Assembly (NCBI GenBank): GCA_037074705.1
Contig: CM073590.1
Coordinates: 49,561,395 to 49,625,394 of the forward strand
DNA from: Zhengitettix transpicula
Taxonomy: Eukaryota > Arthropoda > Insecta > Orthoptera > Tetrigidae
Length of the DNA: 64,000 bases
Direction: 5' to 3'
The number at the start of each line of letters is the position of its first letter. Within the stretch, counting starts at the first letter, position 1. Positions 34,440 to 46,248 of this stretch are shown here, in pieces. Position numbers and translations under genes: made by a program. Under the pieces are notes generated by a model. It was given only the letters and a program-made list of their open reading frames with translations. It searched no databases and was not told the origin of the DNA.

Positions 34440-34900
34440 GGTAAGTTGGAATTTGACCAGGCGCCGCCGTGGCGGATAGATGATCCGTTCGGTCTGGACT
34501 TAAGGCACGTAGAATGTTGATCCTCGGAAGTTACCTGGACTGTCGCACCATAGGAAACGTCTCTCCAAAAATCCCAGAAATTGAATTAACACGTGACTGC
34601 CTGAACCAATCACATTTCTTGGTTCAGGAAAGATCGATCCAAAAATGGTCGAGAACATCGATATTTCACATCCAGCGAAAGGGCTGTGAAAAAAAAAGTA
34701 TAAAGAGACTCGTCGACGAACCGTCGCCAGGGACGGACGTACAGCCCCAAACTTGCAGTTTTCCAGAGGACTCGGAGAGAACGAAGGTGCCACATGATCA
34801 CGGCCAGAGACCAACGCGAGGTAACTGCCAAGTGTCTCAATCCTTGACGGGCCTGGGGTAATTACCGTAAACCATGGTTTAACTTGGGATTAAGGGATCC
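34440..34900. other. GC-richer island with overlapping ORFs on both strands
   Basis: After a (TA)n tract and TTGTTTTAATG the composition changes sharply. The plus strand is open for 115 codons (34514-34861) and the minus strand for 104 codons (34500-34814). Neither translation shows a domain that could be recognised. The interval contains an inverted repeat around CCTGAACCAA/TTGGTTCAGG at 34600-34627. The setting beside (TA)n suggests another LTR-like element, but no termini were found. Confidence 0.35.
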
Positions 34901-36190
34901 GATTGATTTGCCCGGCTAGCTGAACACGCATAATTTGTATTTATTTTATTTTTCTCATGTTCAGTTAAATAATTAAAAATTCTGGAAAATATCCCTTTAC
35001 TTTATCATTTAATAAACCTACACACTACACGGTATAACTTTAAATGACTTTTTGATAATTAATTTCAGGGCGTTGCGCGGGAATCTTCTTAGCCTATCGT
35101 ATATTTCTCAATAAAACGGGTATGATCAAACTTCGTTTTAGAAATAGGTTACCGGAGAACCATTCACGTTGTGAAGCATCCCGTAAGGGATTTAAAAAAG
35201 GATCGCTTCAAAATTGATTATAAAAATATTTTTAATTATGACTCTACGAACAAGAAAAAATGAAACCAAATCTGAACCCAGCCTTGCACAAAAGCAAGCA
35301 GTTGTTTATTGGAGGAAAATGACTACCTCAAATCCAGTACACAGTACTTAAAAGATTGTTCCTGTGACTTGTTTATTGGGAATTTTAATTTCTTGAAGTT
35401 GAATGTGAGATATCGGAACGAGTGGTATTCCTGGAAAGTTTTGTTTTAGTCTCTTCATTTCCTGATAGGATATTTGATGGCTTACATTAACGATGCATTT
35501 TATTTACACACAGCCTTATTGTATGTACACACTGACCTATTTCACTAAACTCAATAAATCTGCTTATCGCCTCAATACTGGTAATCGACACCGGTCAATT
35601 GGGATTTCATTATTAATCCCTACCTAAGCCCACTCATCCACCCTAAGCTGATTGTGGTTGAATTTGAAGAATCATCTCAGCGAACTACAAATTATCGATT
35701 CGACATTAATCTTTGAATTATTTGTCATTGTCCTATTCACTCCTCGCTTCCCGAGCCAGGGGACTTGGACATCATCACTTAATCTCAGCAACCACCAAAG
35801 AAATTAATTAAACCAAATTTCTTTTTGTTACGTTAGGTATAAATTATTAACTCCCTCTCAATCCCCATCTTAATTTTGTAGTTTAAATTGGGTTAAAATA
35901 TCATCGGGGTTGTCACTAATAATATCAGCGTTCCTAGAAATATTTAAATCGACACTACTATCGACCGTTTTCGTATCATTACCATCCTCTTCTCTAAGGG
36001 TTTACCACCATAATTCCAAAATTTTAAGTGATACAGTTAAGTTGAAATTGCTCTGTACCTTTCAGATGTGTGCTGGAATAAACACACACACACACACACA
36101 CAAATCCACTAAATAAAATATTATTCTTGTCTAAATTTCAATTGAAAAAAGAAATAAATAAATAAATATTATAAATAATACAACCTTTTG
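34900..36190. other. No recognised element; short (CA)n run
   Basis: AT-rich, with a (CA)11 microsatellite at 36081-36102. No domain-bearing ORF. Confidence 0.55.
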
Positions 36191-36196
36191 TACCGG

Positions 36197-36506
36197 TCAC
36201 ATATATTTTTTTAATTTTAATTTTATTTACATTAAAATACAGGAGCTTTAGATTATATTAAACCATATACATCTGTAAAATAATGGTCAGAGATTCAAAT
36301 CTATTTTATATACCTGTTAAATTTAGTTAATAAATTTACGTAGCTCGACTGATTACTAAATAATGGAACTTATGTCACAAATTTATTAACTAAATTTATC
36401 AGTTTAAAATTCAGAAATGAATTTAGTTTAACATAACCGAAAGCTCCTCGATGTTAATTTTGAACCATTTAATTCACATTAAAATTAAATAAATTATATG
36501 TGACTA
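36197..36506. mobile_element. PLE family 4 foldback
   Basis: Arms at about 36197-36345 and 36380-36506 are imperfect inverted copies. CACATATA...ATTTTAATTTTATTT and GGAGCTTTAG on the left pair with CGAAAGCTCC and AAATTATATGTG on the right, and AAATTTAGTTAATAAATTT pairs with AAATTTATTAACTAAATTT near the centre. The GGAGCTTT boxes and the ACATCTG box match the single end at 58.02-58.06 kb, where a hammerhead-like core is better preserved. No coding sequence. Confidence 0.55.
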
Positions 36507-36728
36507 TTAAAAGAGGGTTATATCATTTATAATATTTAATTGAAAATATTACTCTTAGTTAGAAATTTGTCAGTTTATGTCACAGTTTTTATTTTATGTT
36601 ATGCCTTATATCTTTTCAGTATTCGAAAGTTCATAAGTTTTATAACTACAAATAAATAATATTTAGCCAAAAATAGTTTTTAACAGTTTTTCAAACCTTT
36701 TTTGGGGGAGGGGGGGGGAAGAATATAT

Positions 36729-37262
36729 AAGGTAATCCACATGGTGGCAACTCCCCTTTAATAGCATAGGAAGGGATTTGAAAGTCGGGATGCGGACGGG
36801 TAGAGGAAGGTAGCCAAGGGTTAACTAGGGCCCCCGGGCTATGGTTTAAGGATCGTACCCGGCATTCGTCTAAAAGTGATGCTGGACAAACCCTATAAAA
36901 CCTGAATCAGGTAGGTCGGGCATTCCGTACTTGTCCCACGCCCTTCCGATGGCGTGGGAGGGGTTTGCTGTGGGGACGCAGCATTCACTTCTCCGTGCCT
37001 CTAAACAGTTTAGGAGGCAGCTGGCTGACTATTCCAATAGGAATATCGGACAACTCTTATCATATGCCCAAGGTCTGCGACCCCGAAACATACTCTTCTG
37101 AAAACAGGCCGAGGTACCTGAGCATGTGGGAACCTTAGTTCAAAAAACCAGAGAGAAGTGAAGGTAGCCTCCTTCACAGCTCTCTGGGAAGGTTCACCTG
37201 CCAGAGATACCCTCACTGTCTTCCTCCAACAAAGAAAAAGAAAAAGAAGAAGATTGTGTAGA
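36729..37262 (-). mobile_element. Retroposon U1, copy 2 (longest copy)
   Basis: It matches the 1.1-kb copy from GGTAATCCACAT to the AGTTCAAAAAACCAGAGA region. It contains the segment with the near-palindromic GGGCGTGGGACAAGT / GGCGTGGGAGGGG, absent from copy 1 but present in copy 3. Its right part has a GTGAAGG..CTCTCTGGG block and an AAAGAAAAAGAAAAAGAAGA run (37231-37250). A G-run (36702-36719) lies at the left end. Minus-strand ORFs here (37010-37267) show no domain. Another piece with the GGGGGATGCGGA...GGGTTAACTAGGGTC block lies at 37288-37365. Confidence 0.65.
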
Positions 37263-37287
37263 CACATAGTGGCATTTATAGCATAGC

Positions 37288-37365
37288 AAACGGAGTGAAA
37301 ATGGGGGATGCGGATAGGTAAAGCAAGGTTGCCAAGGGTTAACTAGGGTCTCCGGACTATACCAA
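37288..37365 (-). mobile_element. Retroposon U1 fragment
   Basis: A 78-bp piece matching the first third of U1 copy 2, in the same orientation and immediately beyond it. Confidence 0.6.
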
Positions 37366-37379
37366 TCAAAATTCTCTTA

Positions 37380-40300
37380 TAATCAATTATTTAGTGTTAT
37401 ACCTGCAATTGATTGTTTCCTCTCACTACGGTTCACCTAATAACTCCGTGAGTATTTCTCTACCTGCAAGGGAAACAACGTTATTTTATTTAATTATCAA
37501 AAGTAAATCTGGAAGCCAACGTGATGATTAAATAATTGAAGAGGGTGTATCTGCGTATAAAAATATTCGAGTACGTTTGAGACATATAAATATTCCTGTG
37601 AATAATAATAAATGTATCTAATATTGTTGGGAAACAGCAGAGATTAACGTGTTCGTGTATAATAGACGGAATGTGGTAGTGGGTGCGCCTGTGCTACGTA
37701 TGTGGGCCAAGCGTGGATCTAAAGACCCACGCCCACCATATTAGGACAGTGGACAAACAACGCGTGTCCTTTCTGTAATAACTACAGAAACGACATCTCA
37801 GCCAGCTACAGTCTTGCGACAGAACATCACCGGGTCCAGCACCAAATATGCGAATCGTATGGAAAATGAATGAATTGCTTCTTCAGTCACTTAACTCAAT
37901 TTCAGCAAATGAAAAATGCTCGGAATAAACATAAAAAGTTAACAAAATATATTGTAAATATACGATTTATAAAAAAGTTTTTAAAATAGCTCTCTCTAAT
38001 GACAGAAAATTTTATATCGTGAGAATTACCGGGAATCAATTAATAAACAATATCGATTCCACTTTCAGAATAACTGAGCATATAAGCTAAGAAATAAAGT
38101 AAAACAGTAGTTAGCACAGAAAAATATTTCAATACAAGAAAAAAAACAAATTAAGAACTATTAAGAGTTTTCAAGAAAGAAATATACAGAAATCGGAAAC
38201 CACTAAAATCTTCTCATTTAACAAGCATTTGAACCTTTACAATAGCATAAAATTCCGTATTATTCTGTAGAAATGAGAATTGTGAATGGGGAAAGTTTCA
38301 CAAACTTTTAACGGAAAGTTCTTCCCATCTAAAACTCTCCGGTCTTGAAACAAACTTCCGTATTAATTCCTTTGTTATCATTTCTGATTTTCCGATTGAA
38401 AACAGTCTTATTCTGTCGAAAACATTTTTAATCCTTAATGTTTCTGTTTCATTATAGTAATAAGTATTACTGGATCCAAATTATAAATAGCAATTATTTT
38501 TAAATACTTTTATTAAACATTCAACGAGTTTCCGCCATTGCCGCTTGTCCGCGTATAAATCACATTCGTCTGACATCCTTTTAGTTTCCAACTCTTGAAT
38601 AAAAGCGGAATTCATTAGGTAAAATTTGTGACTCAAGCAAGATATTCTATTCTGTTATTAGAAACGATAAAATATTATGGAATTACGCATACCTCTTCTT
38701 GTATAAAACATAATAAAAACAGGTTAAAAGAGGCAATTAATTGCACTCTATTGCCTATTAAATTGCTTGTGCCTGATTTAACACATAAATGTAACAAAAC
38801 AATAATCTGATATTTCATAAAACAAGTATTTTTAATCGTCTTAAAGGATCTACGACAATTTTTTTCTCCATTAAAGTACTGAGAATATTTATGAATCTCT
38901 TAGGAAACATGAATTTTGTTTACAATCTTAACGTATTTATGATTCTATGAGAGAAACGACAATTTTTTGACTCTAATAGGGTTCCGAAAGTATTGTTGAC
39001 TTTCTTAACGTAGTGGAACTATTTTAGACGCTCTTAAGATACAGAGTATATTTTACTATTTTAAGTTACCGGAACTAATTTTGACTCTATTAAGGTATGA
39101 GAGTATTTTCCCCCAAGATACCGGAAGTAATTTGTACTTTCTTAGGGAAGCGAGAGTATTTTTTACTCACTTGGAGTAATTTTTCTTTATTAGGGTACCG
39201 AAAATATTTTGAATCTCTTATGGTACTACGATTATTTTTGACCCTCTTAATGTACCACGAGTTTTTTTATTCTATTAGTGTTCCGCGAACATGTTTTACT
39301 CTGTTAAGGTACTGAATCTACATTTGACACTATTAAATTGCCGGAAATAATTTTGATTATCTCTTAGGCTATTATTATGTATTATTTGACATAATCTTAA
39401 AGTAACGGATTTTTTTATAGAATCTTTCGCTCTCTAAAGGTTTTTGATTCTTGTGTTGCACTGGTGTATAATGTACGATTTAGTAGAATTTATTTTAGTT
39501 ACAGTACTTACTTCAAGGACCAGTAGATTACATGATTAGATTAACGTATTTTGGGTCGTCATACCGCTAATAATGTAATTAAAATTCCGTCGTCATAGGT
39601 AGGGTAAGGGGCTTCAAAATTTAAATGTTCAAGAAAATGTCGCTCATGATACCTCTTATAACGGGTGTTTATCAAGAGATTAATGTCGATTTAAACACTT
39701 TTCTGGCTAATATACATAAACATCTGAAAATCACTAAGTATCCAGGTGGTACTACAATAAACGTGAACAATTCCATTAAAAACCAGTAATATTTACATAT
39801 TTTCTTACTGTTTTTTTCATGCACAATTATATTCTGACGCAGACGCATATTCACCAGACGAAGAAAAGATTTTGTTCCTCAAAATGGTGCCTAACCAATA
39901 ATCATATAAGTTCACGAGCCAAAATATTGGCATGTCCATTCTGTCGTACCAATATAATTACTCATTAATTTTTATTATGATTGAAAATAGGCAAATATTC
40001 ATTTACAATTCTCTATACATTGTATACAAAAGTCACCATCAGTCAACTACTTTTTAGAATATGGATGTGTCACCCTTGAAGGCGTATTGCATTTTTAACC
40101 TCATTATTTCACATCAACAGTTTTTGAAAACATTTTTCTCAATTCAGTTCACTTTTCGAATAATATATTTTATGCAATAAATTGGTAGAATACTTTGGCA
40201 ATACTTCCCCGAAATTTTCTCTTCAATGAAAGTCAAGGATTCTCCACAACTTGAGAATATTATAAAAATACGAAAAATGTATGCACATTATCTTTTTCTC

Positions 40301-41400
40301 TTTTCAGTTAACAAACTTCTCATATGTGATATTATTTTTACTCCTCTTTACTCACGGAATATTAGAATAGCCGCACTGATTATTATGTTGAGTTATCAAC
40401 TAAAATTACATAACTTATTACATGATCTAGAAAATTCATAAACCATTTTTCTAAATTACTGTTTTATTCACAAGCATTTCGAATTACTAAGGTAAGACGC
40501 GGTAGAATGTAGAAGTATTTAATTTAAAGAATGTAATTATAGATTCCACATTTTCAACGAACTTTTTCGTTTCAGCCAATATGTCTTGTTCACGGCAGTC
40601 ATATATGTATAAAATATTAACCTGTTTGTAAACTCGTGCCTTCGTCCTATTAAAACAAATGATTACCTTCTAATAAATAAAATTGGGTGTACGTGTGAAT
40701 GTATGTATCGCATACAAATCTACACCCGTGGAAAAAATATGACCAACATGTTCCTTTCGAACATTAAAGATATACTGTGGTCGTTAGACGCGAGGGTGTA
40801 TTTGCTCAAACTATTGATTTTTGCGTCGGATAAATATTTTTCTGGATCAATGAGATTGATAGTGTTTATCTCGGTGTTTTTTGTGTATAATTTTAACACC
40901 TTTCAGGATAGAAAGGGAGCACCTTTATGGATGGGGTTGGAGGAGCGTTCCATGAAATGACGCAAAAACAACCAAGATTGGATTCAAATCGGGGGTTATG
41001 GATGTCGTTGAGTTTAATTATGACCGGGCACACAGCTAGTTAAATATATAAATCTATTTATACACTTCCAACATAGTGACACGTTTAAGGTCACGACCAC
41101 GAAAACTGAAGTTATGAAGTTTTAAGTCCACTTGTTAATGTATATATACGTATATATCATACTTTATACAATGGGATGAAAAAAGACATTCCCACTGGAG
41201 ATCAAACGTCGTATATTTGGTTATATATATATATATACGTGATCTTTTATTAATTAAATTTATTATATCGGAATTTTCGTCAGTCAGGCAGAAAAAACTT
41301 ATAAATAAATTATTTTAAGCTTATTGAGAAACAGAAAAAACATATTCCGAAGAGTTATGAACCTCTGGCGTGCTGGTGACAACATGATCGTAAATACAGG
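37380..41400. other. AT-rich sequence, nothing recognised
   Basis: Includes a stretch at 38840-39450 where TACCG and ATTTTTGACTCT-like phrases recur irregularly, and a short (TA)n at 41225-41243. No coding or RNA feature can be supported. Confidence 0.5.
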
Positions 41401-41585
41401 CGTCACCTAAGCGGCATAAAAGTGCGATGTGTGATTTGTTAAGAGATTAATGCCAGACAGCAAAAAAAAACGAGAACACCGTCTAAACAATTGAGAACAG
41501 GCCCATGGCGACGGTCATAACCGCGCCCTCAGAGGATGATTCTGAAAATTGAGAGAAATGAATAATTAATGATACGTGTATCCAA

Positions 41586-42008
41586 TCATACGATTACAGG
41601 AGAAGAGAACGTGTCACATGGAGAAGAGACAGCGAGTGAGTCTTGATCCAGCAAGCGAAGACGAAAATATAATTTTAATCGTCGCAGATAAAGGCCAGAA
41701 ATGTTTTGCGCATCCAACACACTGCGACTATAAGTCCGGAAGTCGAGATTTAAGGTAACAGTGATCGCCTTATGATGATGAGACAAATGTTGCATATAGG
41801 CACGACGCAACCCCGTCTCGAATTTATGGGACCAATAACAAACTCTTGTGATTGAACTAGCGGAGAAGGAACAAGTGACCAGGTTTCGCACACAATTTAC
41901 GAATTTATTCTTTCTTCTAGAATCCCTGGAAACCACGAAGCCCTCTCTTAACACCAGATGCAGCACGCCATATATCCTGAAGGTGGGAGTCACTTCGAAC
42001 CCTGTCAC
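41586..42008 (-). other. 140-codon ORF of unknown meaning in a less AT-rich patch
   Basis: This is one of the longest open frames in the window not explained by a transposon. The translation begins MTGFEVTPTFRIYGVLHLVL and is rich in R, S and L, with no recognisable domain, signal peptide or membrane segment. The surrounding 41370-42040 is less AT-rich than its neighbours, which alone lengthens chance ORFs. A second 60-codon ORF lies opposite (41576-41758). A chance ORF is as likely as a gene. Confidence 0.2.
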
Positions 42009-42671
42009 AGTATAAAAAATATCTAAATCTCTCTCTACGGTACTCTACTACGCGATAAACACGTAATACAGACCTGATAAGTGTCTTGTTGGGAGGTTGA
42101 ATATGAAGTTCAAGCCTAGGTTTAATTGAAATTGTATCCCAGAATCATTTGAAAATAATATTCTGCATTTGTTAACTGACATCCATTAGTTTAAATTGTG
42201 TTTCGATTCCTTTTTTAATAAAATAAATTAGTTGATTAAACTCTTAATCTATTCACTAGCGCCCGATTCCCATAAATTTAATTTAATTTAAATTAATCAA
42301 ACAGACATATAAATATATAAAATATACCGTAAATAAAGTAATAGTTTTTAAAAAGCTGAAAATATGTAGTATAATACTTAAAATTACTTTTCAGATGCAC
42401 ATTATTTTTCCAAACTTAATTTTTCCAAAATTTTAAGCATTTAATTGTTACAACACACTCATGACATTATACATATATATAAGCACCATTTACTATTTGA
42501 ATACACATTTCAGAGAGGAAAGTCTCGTACTGGGTTATGAGTCTACGCTTGCCGCTGCGTGACTTCAATACATAAAATACTCCAGCGTCTCAGTTCAGAA
42601 CGAAATTGAGAACCTCTCTTTATATTCCAGCACAATAGAATATATAGAATAATCAAATATTTACTTCACGG

Positions 42672-42845
42672 ATGAAGTCTGTTCAGTATTTTTCAGACAC
42701 TACTTACATCAATAACTTGAGGGAACAACTGCAACCTAAAAGATTCGCCCAGAATACGAAATTCAGATACCATATGGAGCACATAGAAGTAAGACTTTCC
42801 AAAGAAAGAAGCTACAAGATAGAGGCGAAATATACGAGCGTGACC
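42672..42845 (+). other. Exon-like ORF ending at a consensus splice donor
   Basis: An ATG-initiated frame of 58 codons (MKSVQYFSDTTYINNLREQL..., basic, no known domain) runs to GACCG, which is followed at 42846 by GTAAGTAG, a near-perfect 5' splice site. The in-frame stop comes just after the donor. No matching acceptor or downstream exon was recognised. Confidence 0.22.
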
Positions 42846-43006
42846 GGTAAGTAGAATTAACAACGCAATGTGGTTATTCTACTGTAAACTAAAACTTCAT
42901 ATTCAATAATTATATTAAAACCCTAAATTTCTCTTCAAACAGTAATAGTACATAGAACATTGGGCTTGTAAGTAATATTTATTAATGATGTTACATGTTA
43001 ATTATA

Positions 43007-44155
43007 TACCAGGTGTATAATCTTAAAACCGCTGTTTGCTCATAGACGGTGTTAGTGACCATATTAAGCTACTATGGAGACTGCACTCTTTTTTATAAGT
43101 TTGTCATCTGCAAACAACAGTCGGTAAAGGTCTACATCAACCAAAATTTAATACAATATATATTTTTCCTTTGGTAATCATGTCTTGTTTTTGCCAAAAA
43201 AAAGAGCATATACGGGAAGCTCTGCTTTTCTGCTTCAATTTGAAGAAACCGGTAGTCGAATCGCATCAAATGCCTGTGGAGACCTATGGAGACTGTGATT
43301 CATCGGAAACAATGTGCAAAGATTGGTTTAGAGTCGGTTCAAGGACGGAAATTTTGACCTGATCGTCAAGAAGTTTGAAAACGACTCAGAAAGATTGAGG
43401 ACCATCGATGGTAGATTCTTTTTCAAGAGAACGATACTCAATCGCAAGAAATGGTTGCTGAGGAATTGGGTGTTACCAGACATTTCCTTGCACCTACGCG
43501 CCATGTGAAAGGTTCAAAGGATCGGAAAATCGATGCGTGTGAATTGATCGATAGGCAGATGGAGCGACTCTGAAACTCACGCGAAATCTTTCTCGCCGCC
43601 AGGCTAAAAAGAATGTCATTCCTGCATCGAATTGTGACTGGCGATGAAAAGTGGAAATAGCTTCGGATAGTAAACGAAATGTTGCAACCTGATGAAACTG
43701 TCATTGTCCACCGCTACCACCAACCTGATCAAATCGTACCGTATTATCAGCCGGATTATCAGCAAAGACATGACATGCTGATTTTCCTCCATGAAGACGC
43801 ACCATCGCACACGTCAACAATGGTCCGAAATTATTTGGAGGCACTCATTTTGGGAGGTGCTACCCCATGTCGCTTATTCACCAGACCTGGCCACTTCCGA
43901 CTACCGCCTGTTTTCGTCGATGGGCAACGCGCTCGCTGATCAGCGTCCTACGAATACGTCCAAAAATGGCTTGATGAATGGTTTGCCTCGAAAGAGAAAG
44001 GATTTTGTTTTGGCGTGGTATCCACAAATTTTCCCTTAAATAGTGAAACTGTGTGCATAGCGAGGGTCGGAAATTTTAATAATTTTTTTGGCTTCTATAA
44101 AAAAAACATGTTTTTTCTTACTAAAAAACAAGCGGGTTTGAACTTATAACTAGAA
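43007..44155 (+). mobile_element. mariner element relic (cecropia-like)
   Basis: The left end TACCAGGTGTATAATCTTAA (43007 onward) is a typical terminal repeat of this mariner group and follows a TA. The degenerate right end GGTTTGAACTTATAACTAGA (44135-44154) is its rough inverted counterpart. The transposase relic lies between them on the plus strand. Internal deletions relative to a 1.3-kb element remove part of the transposase middle. Confidence 0.78.
43183..44085 (+). pseudogene. mariner transposase relic (third subfamily)
   Basis: The N-terminal part reads KEHIREALLFCFNLKKPVVE and SHQMPVETYGDCDSSETMCKDWF, a good match to the helix-turn-helix domain of this group. After frameshifts, MVAEELGVTRH and HRIVTGDEKW appear (first catalytic D at about 43640). 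LHEDAPSHT (normally LHDNAPSHT; the D/N pair is altered to E/D) and YSPDLATSDYRLFSSMGNAL with the last catalytic D follow at 43780-43930. The LKPGETV.. region reads LQPDETVIVHRYHQ. Several frames are used, so it cannot encode an active enzyme. Confidence 0.85.
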
Positions 44156-44394
44156 CGCTTTGTATGTTATGAGAACTCTACACAGATCACAGATACAGAT
44201 CACATACATTACACAGACCTGAAAATTGACCGTTGTTTTTTATTGTACCGTTTTGGGTGTTACCTATAGTTTTTGATGCGCTGATTTCATAAATGCTATG
44301 TTTTTCCCTCAAAATAGTATATATTTAAATAAATATATATATCACGCAACATTTTATTATAAAAATAAAATAAATGAATAGTTTTAAAAAATCT

Positions 44395-45190
44395 TTACAA
44401 TATCTACATTTTTTTCCTCGAAGCTTCGTTTCGAGGTTTTCCGCTTTTGCGACGCATTTTGCTCTTCTATGTGGAGCATCCAATAGTAGTCAGCCATCAT
44501 ATTTACATTCCACCTTCCTTGGTATCTCCGCTCCATTTTCTTTATGTCCTGATGAAACCTCTCTCCTTGCTCTTCACTCAGTTTACAACGATGTTCGGGA
44601 AAGTAGTCCAGATGTGAGTTCAAGAAGTGCAGTTTTAAACTCATTGAGCATGATTCTACGGTTCTTTAAAAGTTAGAATCTCTCTTGTTTCCCTAAAACT
44701 TTGTTACAACTTCTTTGAAGGAATTCCATGTTGTTTTCTCAGCGTCTTCCATTATATATGTCCTAGATAAGCTTTAGAATGTCAGTACCAGCGAAACATC
44801 CTCCTTGACCTTTGTTTAGGACAGCCCAGGAAACTTCTGGTTAGATATCTAAACGTACCACCATATTTTGGCAATGCCTTGACGAACTGTTTCATTATTC
44901 CAAGTTTAATGTGCAGTGAGGGTAAAATCACTAATTTGGGGTCCACCAAAGGCTCAAAGTAGTCGTTTTTTCCTCCTACTTAATAGTGTTCTTCCTGGCC
45001 ACTCTTTCTGGATCCAATGATGAACTTTGGCACGGTTATCCCATTCACAGAGAGAACAGGGGTATTTAGTGTAGCCGCCTTGTTGTCCGAGTATCATAGA
45101 AATGACTCTCAGGTCCCCGTAAATTCCTTCCAGTTGAGTTTGTCGTCGTTCTCCTCCATTCCATGATTCACACGGTGAGTAATTTTGTTG
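44395..45190 (-). pseudogene. Relic of a repetitive arthropod protein of unknown function
   Basis: The open part (44384-44644, minus) reads MSLKLHFLNSHLDYFPEHRC, KLSEEQGERFHQDIKKMERR and YQGRWNVNMMADYYWML. Upstream, with frame changes, are GDLRVISMILGQQGGYTKYP, CFLCEWDNRAKVHHWIQKEW, NQKFPGLS and EDAEKTTWNSFKEVV. I recognise this as a protein type present in many near-identical copies in arthropod genomes, which suggests a mobile origin, but I do not know an assigned domain name or activity. The CxLC pair with HHW could be metal-binding (inference). Multiple stops make it a pseudogene. It lies 240 bp beyond the end of the 43-kb mariner. Confidence 0.55.
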
Positions 45191-45199
45191 CTCAGAGTT

Positions 45200-46240
45200 A
45201 TTATATTCATTTTATCTTTGTTTTTAGTTTTTAGAATAAATCCTGACTTTTGAATAGGTTGGAATGGAAGAAGAAAACTATTTCAATCCATTCTATTATC
45301 GTGCTCCAAAATCTTATGTGGTGGATATTTTTTTAGCGTTTTTCCCATACTCAGATCCAAAAAATACATAATAATCGCCCTTTATTACAATGAAATTTTT
45401 TTCCGCAGACCTGTGTTACTCATACTCCCAATTGTTCTTCTGAACAGATTTTACAGTTGACATCTTTCAGTTGGAAAGTCCAAAAATAACCTAATAGCAT
45501 GTTTATAATGAAAATAAAAAGAAAATCTTAGCGTTTAAAAATTCTATGACATATCATTGAATCGAACAGTCGATGCAGCGAATACTGCATAGCAGTTATA
45601 TTACCGACGAATAGCTACATATAGCCTTAACGATTCATTATGTTTGTAAATACTACGTATGGAAATGAATACGTATCGCTCGACCTAAAAAATTCAATAA
45701 TTTCAATTGAAATATAATTATATTGTGTTAATTTAAACAAAGATAAACGATTAATTTTGGTTCTAGGTTCTTTTTTCTATTTTCAACCAGTGATAACTGC
45801 GTGTAACTGTACGTTCAATTAGAGCCAGACAACTTCTATTTCAAAGTGAAATTCAACGAAATTTATATTTATACCACACAAAACTTCAAATATTTTAAAT
45901 AGTCGTATTTTTAACGTACGTGTATTTTTTAGTAATTGATTTACGTTTCAATAATGCATTCAAAGAGATATATAAATATAACAGAGAAGCTATATCAGCG
46001 TTACAGCGCTCTGGGTGTCAGCAACAAACACTGACCGCCATTTTTTATACCGTCCACTTCACCGAAAATTTTAGTTGTGTTTACGCTATTCTTGGTGAAA
46101 ATTTTTAGGTTCTTATGCTAAAGTATAGTGTTTGTTACTATAAAGAATGCCCAACGTGTGTTCAGCCTATAATATTAATAATCGTAGTTCGTAAACACAC
46201 GAAATATCGTATTTTAAGCAAGTATCAGCATATTAATAAT
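45200..46240. other. No recognised element
   Basis: The part to about 45560 may be the upstream continuation of the preceding relic (minus strand; cysteine-containing fragments), but the frames are too broken to support a call. The rest is AT-rich. Confidence 0.45.
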
Positions 46241-46248
46241 AAAAAAAT

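Noticed and set aside
37085..37110. CCCCGAAACATAC in U1 as a hammerhead GAAAC box
   Set aside because: No CTGA box or stem is present at a suitable distance in either U1 copy.
37010..37267. Minus-strand ORF in U1 copy 2 as an encoded protein
   Set aside because: The matching part of U1 copy 1 does not keep the frame, so the ORF is not a conserved product of the repeat.
38840..39450. Irregularly recurring TACCG / ATTTTTGACTCT phrases as a minisatellite or CRISPR-like array
   Set aside because: Spacing and unit sequence vary too much for a tandem array and the DNA is eukaryotic. At most a very old, degenerated repeat.
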